A stretch of DNA of 62,942 nucleotides from Candidatus Thioglobus sp. (GTDB taxonomy: Bacteria; Pseudomonadota; Gammaproteobacteria; Arenicellales; UBA868), in contig SHBR01000007.1 of the NCBI GenBank assembly GCA_004212795.1, positions 1-62,942 on the forward strand, read 5' to 3'. Shown in pieces: positions 1-9,404 of the stretch (positions are counted from its first letter, which is position 1; every line of letters starts with the position of its first letter). The position numbers and the translations under genes were made by a program. Under the pieces are notes generated by a model. The model saw only the letters and a program-made list of their open reading frames with translations, was not told the origin of the DNA and did not search any database.

Positions 1-315
1 AAAGTCTAAAATAATGGCGCCGTTGCCAATGAGGCTGCGATCGCCGATCGAACAACCATGAATAACGACGCTGTGCCCGATTGATACATCTGAACCTACT
101 GAAACGGGTACCCCTTTATCGACATGAATTACCGAATTGTCTTGGACGTTGCTTCGCTCGCCGACAGTGATGACATCGTTATCACCTCTCAGTACTGCAC
201 CAAACCACACGCTCGCTCCAGCCTCAAGAATGACAGAGCCAATGACGTCTGCGCTCGGCGCGACGTATGCATCCTTATCAATTTTTGGAATCTGATGGTT
301 TAACTGATAAATCAT
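1..315 (-). CDS. Gamma-carbonic anhydrase family protein (3' end beyond window)
   Basis: Reading leftward from an ATG at 315, 105 residues are present before the window ends, so the C-terminal part is missing. The sequence has the short hexapeptide-like repeats of a left-handed beta-helix. It shows the gamma-carbonic anhydrase signatures: an RGD triplet, NVQDNSVIHV, and a GHSVVIHG stretch with two histidines five residues apart. These supply the three zinc-ligand histidines of the Cam/YrdA family. Family members trimerise in the cytoplasm; some hydrate CO2, but many bacterial YrdA/CaiE-like relatives have no proven activity, so the true reaction is uncertain. The next gene to the right, sohB, is on the same strand but 343 bases away, so co-transcription is doubtful. 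Confidence 0.85.
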   Translation of the reverse strand, partial: MIYQLNHQIPKIDKDAYVAPSADVIGSVILEAGASVWFGAVLRGDNDVITVGERSNVQDNSVIHVDKGVPVSVGSDVSIGHSVVIHGCSIGDRSLIGNGAIILDF

Positions 316-658
316 GGCCAGCCTCGAAGCATGTCGGTTTCTGGCGTTTAAGGCATAGTGGTTAAACGCGACGCAATAGGGTTATCGCCAGAATTATAAC
401 GACAAGTATTGGATGTTGTGGCGCCAGGTGGAGGTGAGTCGTCTTATTAAAAATAGCGTCGTATGTTATCCCGAAGCCGGTAGAGAAGATTATCGGTTGA
501 TGAAACGAACTTTAACTTCCGGGGCCATTATTTTCCCACCGTAAGTGAAGAAAATAGCAACAAACTTGGATGATGGTGACTGACGAATGGTTGACTGAGT
601 CGGCCACGCAACAGGTCGATTGGATGGACAGGCATTTAGCGGATGCCGTATGGTTTTA
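316..658. other. Intergenic stretch, no gene seen
   Basis: These 343 bases lie between sohB and the carbonic anhydrase gene, both on the minus strand. I see no open frame with a plausible start and family resemblance, no tRNA-like fold and no strong terminator. It presumably carries the promoter of the carbonic anhydrase gene, but I could not pick out convincing -35/-10 boxes. Confidence 0.5.
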
Positions 659-1693
659 TCATTTCATCTGCGTGAAAGAATCGAACGAGTCGAGAGGAAG
701 TTTAGGGCCTCGGAGTGCGCCCACTATTCCTGATAAGCGATCGAGTACCTTTTTCCTGATCGAGTATTCGACCTCAAAAATGTCAGCAGCATCTCGAAGG
801 CTCATAAGATAATCATCGCTCGTTCGTAGTTCATCAACAAGTTTGAGGTCAAAAGCTTGAATTCCTAGCCAGTGTTCTCCAGTGGCGACAGCATCTAGAT
901 CCAGCATGGGCCTTTTTTCTTTTACAAATTTCTTGAATAAATTATGAGTTTGTTCGACTTCTTCCTGAACTTTTGACCGCGCTTTATCTGTTGTTTCGCC
1001 TAACATTGTGACAGTGCGCTTGTACTCGCCCGCCGAAATTTGTTCGTAGTCGATATCATGTTTTTTAAGAAGGCGATTGAAGTTAGGCATCTCTGCTACA
1101 ACCCCGATCGAACCGATGATCGCAAATGGTGCCGCTAAAATCTTACTCGCCACACAAGCCATGAGGTAGCCGCCGCTGGCCGCCACTTTATCTACGGCAA
1201 CGGTAACATGGAGGCCGGCGTCACGCAGGCGGATTACCTGAGAGGCAGCGAGACCATATGCATGAACCATGCCTCCTGCGCTCTCAAGTCGAAGGACAAC
1301 TTCGTCACCTTCTCGACTGCTCAGCAAAATTGCGGTGATCTCTTCGCGGAGCAGCATGACTTCGCTTGCCCGAATATCACCGTCGAAATTGAGCACGAAG
1401 ACCCGTTTCTTGGCCACGCTGTTGTCCTTTTTCTCAGCTTTAATGTCGGCTTTGCGTTGTTTTTTTTGTTCCTTCTGTTTCTTCTTTGCGTGAGTCGCAG
1501 ATAAAGTCGACATCTCAACAGCTTCTGCCATGTCACGATAACGATCGTTTATTTTCTTGATATCAATTTGTTCTCCTGACGGCTGTCGGTTCCGGATCGC
1601 AACGGCGACAAAAGTCATGAGCACGCAAATAATGGCAACGACGATTGTTGCTATTTTTGCCAGAAAAAGGCCGTATTCAGCGAGATACGTCAT
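659..1693 (-). CDS. sohB: SohB-type S49 family inner-membrane serine peptidase
   Basis: The product has 344 residues. An N-terminal membrane segment (about residues 8-32) is followed by a highly charged Lys/Glu/Gln-rich linker (about 65-95) and then the S49 (SppA/SohB) peptidase fold, which would sit outside the inner membrane. In this family Ser and Lys form the catalytic dyad: Ser173 in AASGGYLMA and Lys225 in AGEYKRT fit. Length and architecture match SohB rather than the longer two-domain SppA. The family cleaves residual signal peptides or other membrane-embedded peptides. No operon partner is evident; the gene to its right, the M20 peptidase, is divergent. Confidence 0.9.
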   Translation of the reverse strand: MTYLAEYGLFLAKIATIVVAIICVLMTFVAVAIRNRQPSGEQIDIKKINDRYRDMAEAVEMSTLSATHAKKKQKEQKKQRKADIKAEKKDNSVAKKRVFVLNFDGDIRASEVMLLREEITAILLSSREGDEVVLRLESAGGMVHAYGLAASQVIRLRDAGLHVTVAVDKVAASGGYLMACVASKILAAPFAIIGSIGVVAEMPNFNRLLKKHDIDYEQISAGEYKRTVTMLGETTDKARSKVQEEVEQTHNLFKKFVKEKRPMLDLDAVATGEHWLGIQAFDLKLVDELRTSDDYLMSLRDAADIFEVEYSIRKKVLDRLSGIVGALRGPKLPLDSFDSFTQMK

Positions 1694-1858
1694 TTAAAAG
1701 TCCAGGTGGGCCATCATGGGGACGGCGAGTTTAGCATCGGAACCCCAATTGAGTCCTATGGTGTTTGGTTTTAACCTAGATTACGATATTAAAAAATAAT
1801 ATCAGAAGTCAGGAGAGCCCTCATTAACGCCGAATTAGACACACGACTGGGCCGCGCC

Positions 1859-3019
1859 TTGGATCAAATCTCAGAGGATTCGATTAAGCGTTGGCTGAAA
1901 GAGATGATTGCGATTCCAAGCGAGAATCCTATGGATGGAGCAGTTGGCCCCGGGCGTCGCGAAAAAGAACTTGGCGAGTATTATCTTCAGCAGATGAGTG
2001 ACCTGGGGCTAGACGTGAGCTCAAGAGACGCAGCGCCAGACAGGCCAAACGTTTTTGGGTCTCGCCACGGGTCGGGGGATGGAGATACGTTAATGCTATG
2101 CGGACATCTAGATACCGTACTCACCGATGGGTATAAAGATCCGTTTGTGCCGACTGAAAAAGACGGGCGTATCTATGGAAGGGGTTCGTGCGACATGAAG
2201 GCGGGCTTGGCTTGTTATCTCGAAGTCGCTCGAGTACTCAGAGATTCAGATATTGATTTGGCCGGATCGCTGATGTTGTGCGGCGTTGCCGATGAAGAAT
2301 GGAAAATGATTGGCTCCCGCGAAATTGGTATTAATGGACCCCGGGTGGATCACGTCATTATCGGAGAACCGTCGGATCTTTCAGTTTGTCCGGCTCACAA
2401 GGGCCAATACGGACTGTTCATTCGAACCTATGGACGAGCGGTTCATTCAAGCATTCCTGAGCAAGGGGAAAATGCGATTGAGCGGATGGCTCAGGTGATT
2501 AACGCGTTGTCAGACTATAACGAGGAGCTCGCAACCCGAGACCCCCATCCACTATGTGGACATGGCCGATACAGTCCAGGTGTTATTCGAGGTGGTGAAC
2601 TTGCCAGTACGGTTCCTGATTTTTGTGAATTGGAGATTGACCGACGTCTGTTGCCGAGTGATTCCACTGAAGATGTTTATAGTGATATCAGGCGTCGACT
2701 GGACCCCCTTAAAAATAGTGATCCTCATTTTCGCTATGAGCTTAGTGAGCCTTCATACGTTAACCCGCCGAACGATCTTCCAATTGACGCTCCGGTTGTC
2801 AGGTCCTTGCTGGATTCTTTGACAACTCTTAAAGGGGCTCGGGCGAGCGCTGAAGCTTTTCCCGGATCAACTGATGCTCCTCACCTGAAGAGTCCTTCGG
2901 TTGTCTGTGGCCCCGGTTCCCTAAAGCAGGCGCATTCTTTGAACGAGTATGTGGAAATAGAACAATTAACCCAAGCGACTCGCATGTACCTTAAAGCCGC
3001 GTTTGACTTGCTCGGCTAA
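1859..3019 (+). CDS. M20 family metallopeptidase (acetylornithine deacetylase / succinyl-diaminopimelate desuccinylase-like)
   Basis: A 386-residue M20 enzyme, probably a cytoplasmic dizinc amidohydrolase of N-acyl amino acids or peptides. Visible metal and catalytic residues are His83 and Asp85 (CGHLDTV), the bridging Asp112 (GSCDMKAG), the general base Glu146 with Glu147 (ADEEW), and a late His in a QAHSLNEYV motif. ArgE and DapE are the best-known relatives, but the sequence does not decide the substrate. The start is uncertain. The TTG at 1859 has no good ribosome-binding site, whereas AGGAG at 1811-1815 sits 7 bases before an in-frame ATT at 1823; an in-frame stop lies at 1790. The convergent DadA-like gene ends one base after this one. 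Confidence 0.87.
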   Translation: MDQISEDSIKRWLKEMIAIPSENPMDGAVGPGRREKELGEYYLQQMSDLGLDVSSRDAAPDRPNVFGSRHGSGDGDTLMLCGHLDTVLTDGYKDPFVPTEKDGRIYGRGSCDMKAGLACYLEVARVLRDSDIDLAGSLMLCGVADEEWKMIGSREIGINGPRVDHVIIGEPSDLSVCPAHKGQYGLFIRTYGRAVHSSIPEQGENAIERMAQVINALSDYNEELATRDPHPLCGHGRYSPGVIRGGELASTVPDFCELEIDRRLLPSDSTEDVYSDIRRRLDPLKNSDPHFRYELSEPSYVNPPNDLPIDAPVVRSLLDSLTTLKGARASAEAFPGSTDAPHLKSPSVVCGPGSLKQAHSLNEYVEIEQLTQATRMYLKAAFDLLG

Positions 3020-3020
3020 A

Positions 3021-4265
3021 TTAGAACCGATTCGGTGAATAGGGCGATAGATCAATCGTGGTAGGTTCGCGGTCGATTAGTTGTTGTATGAGTTTGCCTG
3101 TGATGCCCCCGAGTGTGATGCCAATGTGGTGATGGCCAAACGCATAAAAAACTGATGAATTTTTGGAGGATTGGCCAATAACCGGGAGGCTGTCTGGCAT
3201 CGTCGGGCGAAACCCTAACCAGTCAGATCCTCTTGCGGTAGCCTCGGGAAGAACCCGTCGAACAACGCGTTCGATGTAATTCAGACGTCCTTGGTTAGGT
3301 CGCGCATTTAGCCCCGCTAGCTCGACCGTGCCGGCAGCGCGGAGCCCTTCATCCAGTGGAGAGAGGTAAAGCCCGGCATCGGCGAGTCCGACCGGGCGAT
3401 TCAACAAACGGGCGTCGTTAGGGAACATGACGTGATAGCCTCGCTCGGTATCAAGCGGAACAGGATCGATACATCCGCCCGATATCTGGGTAGACCACGC
3501 GCCTGCTGCGATGATCACTCGCTTTGCCTCTAGATCATCAGCGTGTGTTCCAACCTTTAGACGTCCACTGGACATGTTATTTAGCGAACACACTTTATTG
3601 TGAATAAACTGACCACCATCATTGATAAAGCGCTGAGTGAGTCTTTGGATTACGGCTTTGGGATTAATCAATTGGAAGCCATCATCAAAAAGAATGCCAC
3701 CTGGAAAAGTTGGCGCCAGGTGAGGCTCTAGGTCTTGAATTTCTCGAGATGTAATTTCAGTGATTGGCACGCCCTGATCACGACGGCGCCTGATATCATC
3801 TTGAGCGGCTGATAGCGAATTTTCTGTTGCGTAAAGATACAGGGTGCCTTGGCGTTTTATCAGATCCATTGCCTGAGACGACTGAAAGAGTGCAATCGAT
3901 GCATCCTCTGCATGACGCAGTAATGCGCCTAAACCAAGAATTGTGTGGTCTACATTGTCTCTCCGACAGTGCCGCAAAAAACTTAACATCCATGGTAGAC
4001 GTCTTGCTAGATAGAATGGCGATATCGATAGTGGCCGATCAGCACCCAGCATCAGTCGGGGTAGATTCTGAATTAACTTGGGATGATTAACGGGAATGCA
4101 GGCATAACTCGCAAAGGTTGCCGCGTTACCAAAGCTGGTTTGACTGCCCGGTTCGTGTTGATCAATGAGTGTGACTTGATGACCCGCTCGCTGTAAGTAG
4201 AGGGCGCAACAGACACCCACCATTCCTGCACCGATGACGAGATTGTCTTTTTGCCCTTTATCCAT
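3021..4265 (-). CDS. FAD-dependent D-amino acid dehydrogenase-like oxidoreductase (DadA family)
   Basis: A 414-residue DAO-fold flavoprotein. The FAD-binding GxGxxG lies at residues 12-17 (GAGMVG), followed by the ALYLQRAGHQVTLIDQ strand-helix-strand. The C-terminal GFRPTMPDSLPVIG and the GHHHIGITLG stretch resemble the DadA small subunit family, which oxidises D-amino acids at the membrane and passes electrons to quinone. The real substrate could equally be another secondary amine such as a methylated glycine or hydroxyproline; a proline racemase-family gene does occur at 52.6 kb, but far away. The gene is divergent from the LIV-type transporter at 4.6 kb, so a shared amino-acid uptake/oxidation role is plausible but unproven. 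Confidence 0.88.
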   Translation of the reverse strand: MDKGQKDNLVIGAGMVGVCCALYLQRAGHQVTLIDQHEPGSQTSFGNAATFASYACIPVNHPKLIQNLPRLMLGADRPLSISPFYLARRLPWMLSFLRHCRRDNVDHTILGLGALLRHAEDASIALFQSSQAMDLIKRQGTLYLYATENSLSAAQDDIRRRRDQGVPITEITSREIQDLEPHLAPTFPGGILFDDGFQLINPKAVIQRLTQRFINDGGQFIHNKVCSLNNMSSGRLKVGTHADDLEAKRVIIAAGAWSTQISGGCIDPVPLDTERGYHVMFPNDARLLNRPVGLADAGLYLSPLDEGLRAAGTVELAGLNARPNQGRLNYIERVVRRVLPEATARGSDWLGFRPTMPDSLPVIGQSSKNSSVFYAFGHHHIGITLGGITGKLIQQLIDREPTTIDLSPYSPNRF

Positions 4266-4585
4266 ACGATTTTGATTTTAATGTACTTTTGATAATGCAA
4301 CGATGCTGACTTCGATATCCGAGGAGATAATCCTGGAAGGGTTAAAAATTTATGATTCGGATCTAATCGGCAAAGATGGCCTTGATCAAAAATAATGCGG
4401 GGCATTTTCGGATTTAGCACCGTTCTGGGGCAATAAAGTGTTAATTTTCCACTCGAAAGAAACTTTCGGTTAATATCGTGACGGAGATTAACGCGAGATT
4501 TTTGTCAGTTTGCACATCACGGCGAAATCGAGTGGTTTGTTAAAAAAATGGGATGCTTTTAAGCGCCAACAATAGGGGAAATCGA
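4266..4585. promoter_or_regulatory. Divergent intergenic region with inverted repeats
   Basis: These 320 bases separate the dadA-like gene from the first LIV operon and must hold both promoters. Two short symmetrical elements are visible: TTGATCAA at 4382-4389, and CGAAAG-AAA-CTTTCG at 4454-4468. Either could be an operator, but neither matches a site I can name. AGGGGA at 4574-4579 is the ribosome-binding site for the GTG start at 4586. Confidence 0.4.
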
Positions 4586-5770
4586 GTGATCAACCAGGTT
4601 AAATATTCGTTGTTAGTTGCCGCACTGGCTTTGGCAGGAACGGCGCATGCGGACAGCGTCAAAATTGGCTTTGTATCAACGCTAACCACTCCGGCGGGCG
4701 TCATCGGTGCCGACATTCAAAACTCGGTTGACCTTGCGCTTGAGCATATTGACAACAAAATGGCGAATCTTGATGTTGAGTTGTTTATGGAAGATGACGG
4801 CTTCAAACCTGATGTGGGTAAGCAGAAAACAGATAAGCTGGTGAAACAAAATGACGTGGATTTTGTTGCCGGGTACATTTGGTCCCATGTTTTGCTTGCT
4901 TCAATGAATTCCGTGCTTAGCGCGAACAAATTTTTGATCAGCGCTAACGCAGGACCTTCCCAGGTTGCGGGTAAACGTTGTCACGAAAACTTTTTTTCGA
5001 CATCGTGGCAAAATGACCAAACGCCAATGGCACTCGGCGAACACCTGAATAAGGAAGATATAAGATCGCTCTATGTCATGGCGCCAAACTACGCGGCCGG
5101 CAAGGATATGGTCGCGGGGGTGGAGTCTATTTTTAAAGGTGAAATCAAAGGTAAGGATTTAACAAAATGGGGTGCCGACGCTCAACTTGATTTCTCTGCT
5201 GAGTTGGCCAAGGCCAAAGCCTCGGGTGCGCAAGCGCTTTTTGTTTTTTACCCTGGCAAGGCGGGCCCCGCTTTTCTGAAACAGTACCAGCAGGCAGGAC
5301 TGCAGTCAGTCCTTCCGCTTTATAGTGTTTTTACAGTAGATGCGATTTCGCTCCCGCGCCTTCAAAAAGCCAATCTTGAAGGTGTTCTGGGTTCTAAAAA
5401 TACCCAGGCCTGGTCGCCTGATCTGGATAATGCAGCCAACAAGCGGTTTGTTGGGGATTATCTTGCCAAACATGGCGGATACCCGTCATTTTATGGCGCC
5501 CAAGCCTACGACTCGATTATGCTGATTCAAAGCGCTGTCGAGTCGGTCAATGGCGATCTGTCAGATAAAGATGCGGTTCGAGACGCACTTCGCTTGGCCA
5601 ATTATGAATCGGTTCGCGGACCTTACACCTATGGGAACAACGGAATGCCGATTCAGAATTTTTACCTTCGCGAGGTCGTTGAAGACGACGAAGGAAGATG
5701 GACCACAAAAGTGGTTGAGACGGTTTTTGAAAATCATCAGGACCCGTACGCATCGGACTGCAAGCTCTAG
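4586..5770 (+). CDS. LIV-type ABC transporter periplasmic substrate-binding protein
   Basis: A type I periplasmic binding protein (Peripla_BP_6) of 394 residues. I chose the GTG at 4586 because AGGGGA lies 6 bases upstream and the product then begins with a clean signal peptide (MINQVKYSLLVAALALAGTAHA, cleaved before DSVKIGF). An in-frame ATG at 4553 would add 11 unrelated residues. The mature protein opens with VKIGFVSTLTTPAGVIG, the usual ligand-domain start, and a distant C-terminal Cys (DPYASDCKL) may pair with CHENF. Permease and ATPase genes follow in order. Ligands in this family are branched-chain amino acids, amides or aromatic acids; the exact ligand cannot be read from the sequence. 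Confidence 0.9.
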   Translation: MINQVKYSLLVAALALAGTAHADSVKIGFVSTLTTPAGVIGADIQNSVDLALEHIDNKMANLDVELFMEDDGFKPDVGKQKTDKLVKQNDVDFVAGYIWSHVLLASMNSVLSANKFLISANAGPSQVAGKRCHENFFSTSWQNDQTPMALGEHLNKEDIRSLYVMAPNYAAGKDMVAGVESIFKGEIKGKDLTKWGADAQLDFSAELAKAKASGAQALFVFYPGKAGPAFLKQYQQAGLQSVLPLYSVFTVDAISLPRLQKANLEGVLGSKNTQAWSPDLDNAANKRFVGDYLAKHGGYPSFYGAQAYDSIMLIQSAVESVNGDLSDKDAVRDALRLANYESVRGPYTYGNNGMPIQNFYLREVVEDDEGRWTTKVVETVFENHQDPYASDCKL

Positions 5771-5851
5771 GCGATTTCCTTGGGGTGACTATCGACTGTG
5801 AGTACAGTCCTTAGGCAAGGTTAGACCGCGCTCGTTATCTAAGGGATCGGT

Positions 5852-6778
5852 ATGGACTGGAACCTATTAATATCCCAGTTGGTGAATAGTATTCAACTGG
5901 GATTGTTGCTGTTCCTACTCGCCTCTGGGCTCACGCTTATTTTTGGAATCATGGATTTCATTAACCTGTCCCATGGCTCTTTTTATATGATGGGCGCTTA
6001 TTTTTGTGGATCGATCGTTGCCGCAACGGGCTCTTTTTTCGCAGGGATTATTGTTGGACTCGTTGGCATCTTTTTTTTAGGCGCACTCGTGGAGTGGTTG
6101 ATTGCGCGTCAACTTTATAAAGAAAATCATTTAGATCATGTTCTAGTTACTTTTGGCTTGATTCTTGTATTTGATGCGTTGGTTCATATCATCTGGGGGC
6201 CGTCCGGCCTCTCGATACCGCTGCCCGATTTTTTAAATGGGCAAATTCAATTAGGAAGCCTGGTGTTTCCGATTTATCGTCTCGTCATTATTTCTGGCGG
6301 ACTGGCAGTTGCGGGAATCCTCTATCTACTGATTTCAAGAACGCGTCTTGGAATGCTTATTCGAGCCGGCGCGTCTAATCGCGATATGGTGGAATCATTA
6401 GGAATTAATATTAATCGACTGTTCCTGTTTGTGTTTGCGCTGGGTGCTGCAATGGCCGGTTTTGCCGGAATGCTCATCGCGCCGATTACAGAAGCGACGA
6501 TCGGCATGGGTAATGACATCATCATTATTGCTTTTGTTGTCGTCATTGTTGGTGGGATAGGATCAATCAAGGGTGCATTTTATGTTGCACTAATGATTGG
6601 TTTTATCGATACCATGAGTCGATCTTATCTGGACGATTTTCTTGAGTTGCTGGCGTCCACGGCAGCTGCAGAGACCGCGGCGCCTGCAATTTCAGCGATG
6701 CTGGTTTATGTTTTGATGGCGGTTGTGCTTGCTTTTAAGCCTACTGGTTTATTTCCACCAACAGCAGGGAATCGCTGA
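5852..6778 (+). CDS. livH: LIV-type ABC transporter permease (LivH family)
   Basis: A 308-residue polytopic inner-membrane protein with the LivH pattern. It opens with GLLLFLLASGLTLIFGIMDFINLSHGSFYMMGAY and carries the cytoplasmic coupling segment around RAGASNRDMVESLGINI. It pairs with the LivM-like product of the next gene, whose ATG overlaps this stop (TGATG, one shared base). This is the second gene of the operon, 81 bases after the binding-protein gene. Confidence 0.92.
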   Translation: MDWNLLISQLVNSIQLGLLLFLLASGLTLIFGIMDFINLSHGSFYMMGAYFCGSIVAATGSFFAGIIVGLVGIFFLGALVEWLIARQLYKENHLDHVLVTFGLILVFDALVHIIWGPSGLSIPLPDFLNGQIQLGSLVFPIYRLVIISGGLAVAGILYLLISRTRLGMLIRAGASNRDMVESLGININRLFLFVFALGAAMAGFAGMLIAPITEATIGMGNDIIIIAFVVVIVGGIGSIKGAFYVALMIGFIDTMSRSYLDDFLELLASTAAAETAAPAISAMLVYVLMAVVLAFKPTGLFPPTAGNR

Positions 6779-7725
6779 TGGCCAAGCCGAGTGGCACGCG
6801 TTCGGTAAAAGTTTACCTGGGCATGCTGTTCTTGCTAGGTATTGCGCCACTTCTATTTCAATGGACCAATCAACCTTTCTTATTAGATCTACTTAGTCGA
6901 GGTCTGATTATTGGCATTGCTGCTCTAAGCCTTAATCTTATTTTAGGTTATGGCGGGATGATTAGCCTCGGCCATGTTGCGTATCTGGGTATTGGTGCTT
7001 ACTGCGTAGGCATACCTGCTTACTATGATATTTATGATGGATGGATTCACCTAAGTTTGGCTATTTTCACTTGTGCTTTATTTGCGTTAATTACGGGTGC
7101 TGTTAGCCTCCGGACGAAAGGGGTTTACTTCATCATGATTACGATGGCTTTTAGCCAAATGATCTACTTTATATTTCTCAGCCTTGAGGAATATGGAGCG
7201 GACGATGGGTTGGTCATTTATGCAAGAAGTGAATTTCCGATATGGATGAATATGGAAGGTGCGGTTTCACTGTATTACTGGATTTTCGGTCTTCTGATTT
7301 TGACGTTGTTTTTTATTCATCGCCTAGTGAGGTCTCGGTTTGGGCGAGTAATCATAGGGTCGAAATATAATGATCTGCGCATGCAATCACTGGGCTTCAA
7401 TACTTATGGGTATCGCCTAACTTGTTATGTTATCTCAGCCGTCATCTGCGGCTTAGCCGGGGTGTTACTTGGGAATTTTACAAGTTTTATCAGCCCCGAA
7501 ATGATGAGCTGGACTCGTTCTGGGGAGCTGATTTTCATGGTGATTATTGGGGGAGCGGGGAGTCTATTTGGCCCATTATTTGGCGCGCTATCATTTTTAT
7601 TTTTAGAAGAAGCCCTATCTTTAATCACGATTTACTGGCATTTAATTTTTGGCGGCCTTCTCATTGCATTAGTGCTTTTCGGGAAAGGAGGAATAGATGC
7701 TTGGCTCAGCAAGTTGGATAAATGA
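6778..7725 (+). CDS. livM: LIV-type ABC transporter permease (LivM family)
   Basis: A 315-residue multi-spanning permease. The GYGGMISLGHVAYLGIGAY motif and the later GGAGSLFGPLFGA segment are the usual LivM landmarks. It would heterodimerise with the preceding LivH-like protein to form the channel. Translation is coupled at both ends: it starts within the stop of the upstream gene and overlaps the next gene by 4 bases (ATGA). Confidence 0.92.
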   Translation: MAKPSGTRSVKVYLGMLFLLGIAPLLFQWTNQPFLLDLLSRGLIIGIAALSLNLILGYGGMISLGHVAYLGIGAYCVGIPAYYDIYDGWIHLSLAIFTCALFALITGAVSLRTKGVYFIMITMAFSQMIYFIFLSLEEYGADDGLVIYARSEFPIWMNMEGAVSLYYWIFGLLILTLFFIHRLVRSRFGRVIIGSKYNDLRMQSLGFNTYGYRLTCYVISAVICGLAGVLLGNFTSFISPEMMSWTRSGELIFMVIIGGAGSLFGPLFGALSFLFLEEALSLITIYWHLIFGGLLIALVLFGKGGIDAWLSKLDK

Positions 7726-8495
7726 AGCAAACCATGCGAGCTGACAGCGTTCTTTCTATTAAATCGTTGTGTAAAAACTTCGGCGGCATCAAAGCGACTG
7801 ACGACGTTACTCTCTCTGTAAGCCGAGGCGGCATTCATGCGGTCATTGGCCCAAACGGGGCCGGAAAAACGACGTTGATTGCTCAGTTATCGGGTCAAAT
7901 AAGACCTGATTCGGGCGACATTGAATTTGACGGCAGGAGCATTCTGAGGTCGGGCATGGCTCAGCGGGCGAGGGCGGGCCTTGCCCGCTCGTTTCAAATC
8001 ACAAGCGTTTTCCTAGAGATGACTATTCTGGAAAATGCCATGCTGGCAGTTCAGGGCGCGCAGGGGCATTCGTATCGATTCTGGGCCCCGGTTCATAACG
8101 ATCATGAACTCGCTGACATTGCGATGGATCACTTGATGACGGTCGGATTGCATCATCGTTCAGAACGCATTGTTTCTAGTATTTCTCATGGGGAGCAACG
8201 ACAACTCGAGGTTGCAATGGCGCTCGCAATGCAGCCTCAAATGTTGTTGCTAGATGAACCAATGGCCGGAATGGGAAAAGAAGAAACTTTTCGAATGATT
8301 GAAATTTTGTCATTAGTTGGAGCTGAAAAAACCATTTTGATGGTGGAACATGATATGGACGCGGTTTTTTCGCTCGCAGACCAACTTTCGGTACTGGTTA
8401 ACGGGCGTGTGATCGCAACTGATTCTGTAGCACAAATTCGCTCGAATCCCGAGGTTCAAAAATCCTACTTGGGCGGTAGTTGTGTTAAAGATTGA
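7722..8495 (+). CDS. livG: LIV-type ABC transporter ATP-binding protein (LivG family)
   Basis: A 257-residue ABC ATPase. Walker A is at about residues 43-51 (GPNGAGKTT), the signature at about 155-159 is SHGEQ rather than the canonical SGGQ, and Walker B is at about 174-180 (MLLLDEP) with a downstream VEHDMD switch region. SHGEQ-type signatures are common in LivG proteins. It drives uptake with the LivF partner encoded immediately after, with which it overlaps by 14 bases. Confidence 0.93.
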   Translation: MKQTMRADSVLSIKSLCKNFGGIKATDDVTLSVSRGGIHAVIGPNGAGKTTLIAQLSGQIRPDSGDIEFDGRSILRSGMAQRARAGLARSFQITSVFLEMTILENAMLAVQGAQGHSYRFWAPVHNDHELADIAMDHLMTVGLHHRSERIVSSISHGEQRQLEVAMALAMQPQMLLLDEPMAGMGKEETFRMIEILSLVGAEKTILMVEHDMDAVFSLADQLSVLVNGRVIATDSVAQIRSNPEVQKSYLGGSCVKD

Positions 8496-9183
8496 AAACA
8501 TCGATTCATTTTATGGCTCGATCCAGGCGTTATTTGGCATGACTCTAGAGTGTGAGGAAGGAAAACTCACAACGTTGCTCGGGCGAAATGGGATGGGCAA
8601 AACAACGACAGTTAAGTCCATTATCGGTAAGGTTTCAGTCACGCATGGACAGATTTCGTTTCGCGGTGAGCCAATTATAGGAATACCGACCTATGACATT
8701 ATAAGAAAGGGGATTGGATTGGTTCCGGAAGGGCGACATATTTTTCCTAACTTAAGCGTAAAAGAAAACTTGATCGCGACCGCTAACAAAAATTCGGATC
8801 AAGCAACTGAATGGACGGTCGACCAAGTCGTGGAGTTTTTCCCCGCACTTGGCGATCGACTCAATCATATGGGAAATCAGTTATCGGGAGGAGAGCAGCA
8901 GATGTTAGCCATTGGACGAGCCCTCATGCTTAACCCTCAAATGTTAATTCTTGACGAGGCAACTGAAGGATTAGCGCCCCTGGTTCGTCAAGAAATCTGG
9001 AATCGTCTTGCGGAAATCAAGCAGTTAGGTATCACGATTCTTTTAATAGACAAGAATATCGACGAGTTCATCGAGATATCGGACTATCACTACATTATTG
9101 AGAAAGGCCAGCAAGTTTGGGCAGGCTCTTCAACAGAGCTGGTTGATGATGCTGACTTGAAAGCGCGTTACCTTGGCATTTGA
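8482..9183 (+). CDS. livF: LIV-type ABC transporter ATP-binding protein (LivF family)
   Basis: A 233-residue ABC ATPase starting at a GTG inside the end of livG. Walker A is at about residues 34-42 (GRNGMGKTT), the signature LSGGEQ at about 134-139 and Walker B around MLILDEATEG. The switch His usual after the D-loop region is replaced: the segment reads ILLIDKNIDEF, where most LivF proteins have VEQ followed by other residues, and LivG has VEHD. It is the last gene of the operon. Confidence 0.92.
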   Translation: MLKIENIDSFYGSIQALFGMTLECEEGKLTTLLGRNGMGKTTTVKSIIGKVSVTHGQISFRGEPIIGIPTYDIIRKGIGLVPEGRHIFPNLSVKENLIATANKNSDQATEWTVDQVVEFFPALGDRLNHMGNQLSGGEQQMLAIGRALMLNPQMLILDEATEGLAPLVRQEIWNRLAEIKQLGITILLIDKNIDEFIEISDYHYIIEKGQQVWAGSSTELVDDADLKARYLGI

Positions 9184-9355
9184 TTTTTTAAAGTCGCAGC
9201 TCCGGCGAGTGAGTATCTAGAAATTGGATACGATTTCTCGCATACAGATTAAAGTTTCACTTTTGTTTCGATATAATTGACGTCCATACGCTGATAAATT
9301 GTTTGCCCAGCGCGTGACGTGCTTTAAAAATTCACGTGAGAGGTCTTTAACCGTC

Positions 9356-9369
9356 ACCCAATGTTGGGT
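9356..9369. promoter_or_regulatory. Palindrome upstream of RND efflux genes
   Basis: ACCCAA-TG-TTGGGT is a perfect inverted repeat about 72 bases before the adaptor start. The 2-base centre is too small for an RNA hairpin, so a protein-binding site is the better reading. No regulator gene lies beside it. Confidence 0.35.
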
Positions 9370-9404
9370 CGGAAGGCGAAAATCTGCGACGACCTTTCAG
9401 TTCA

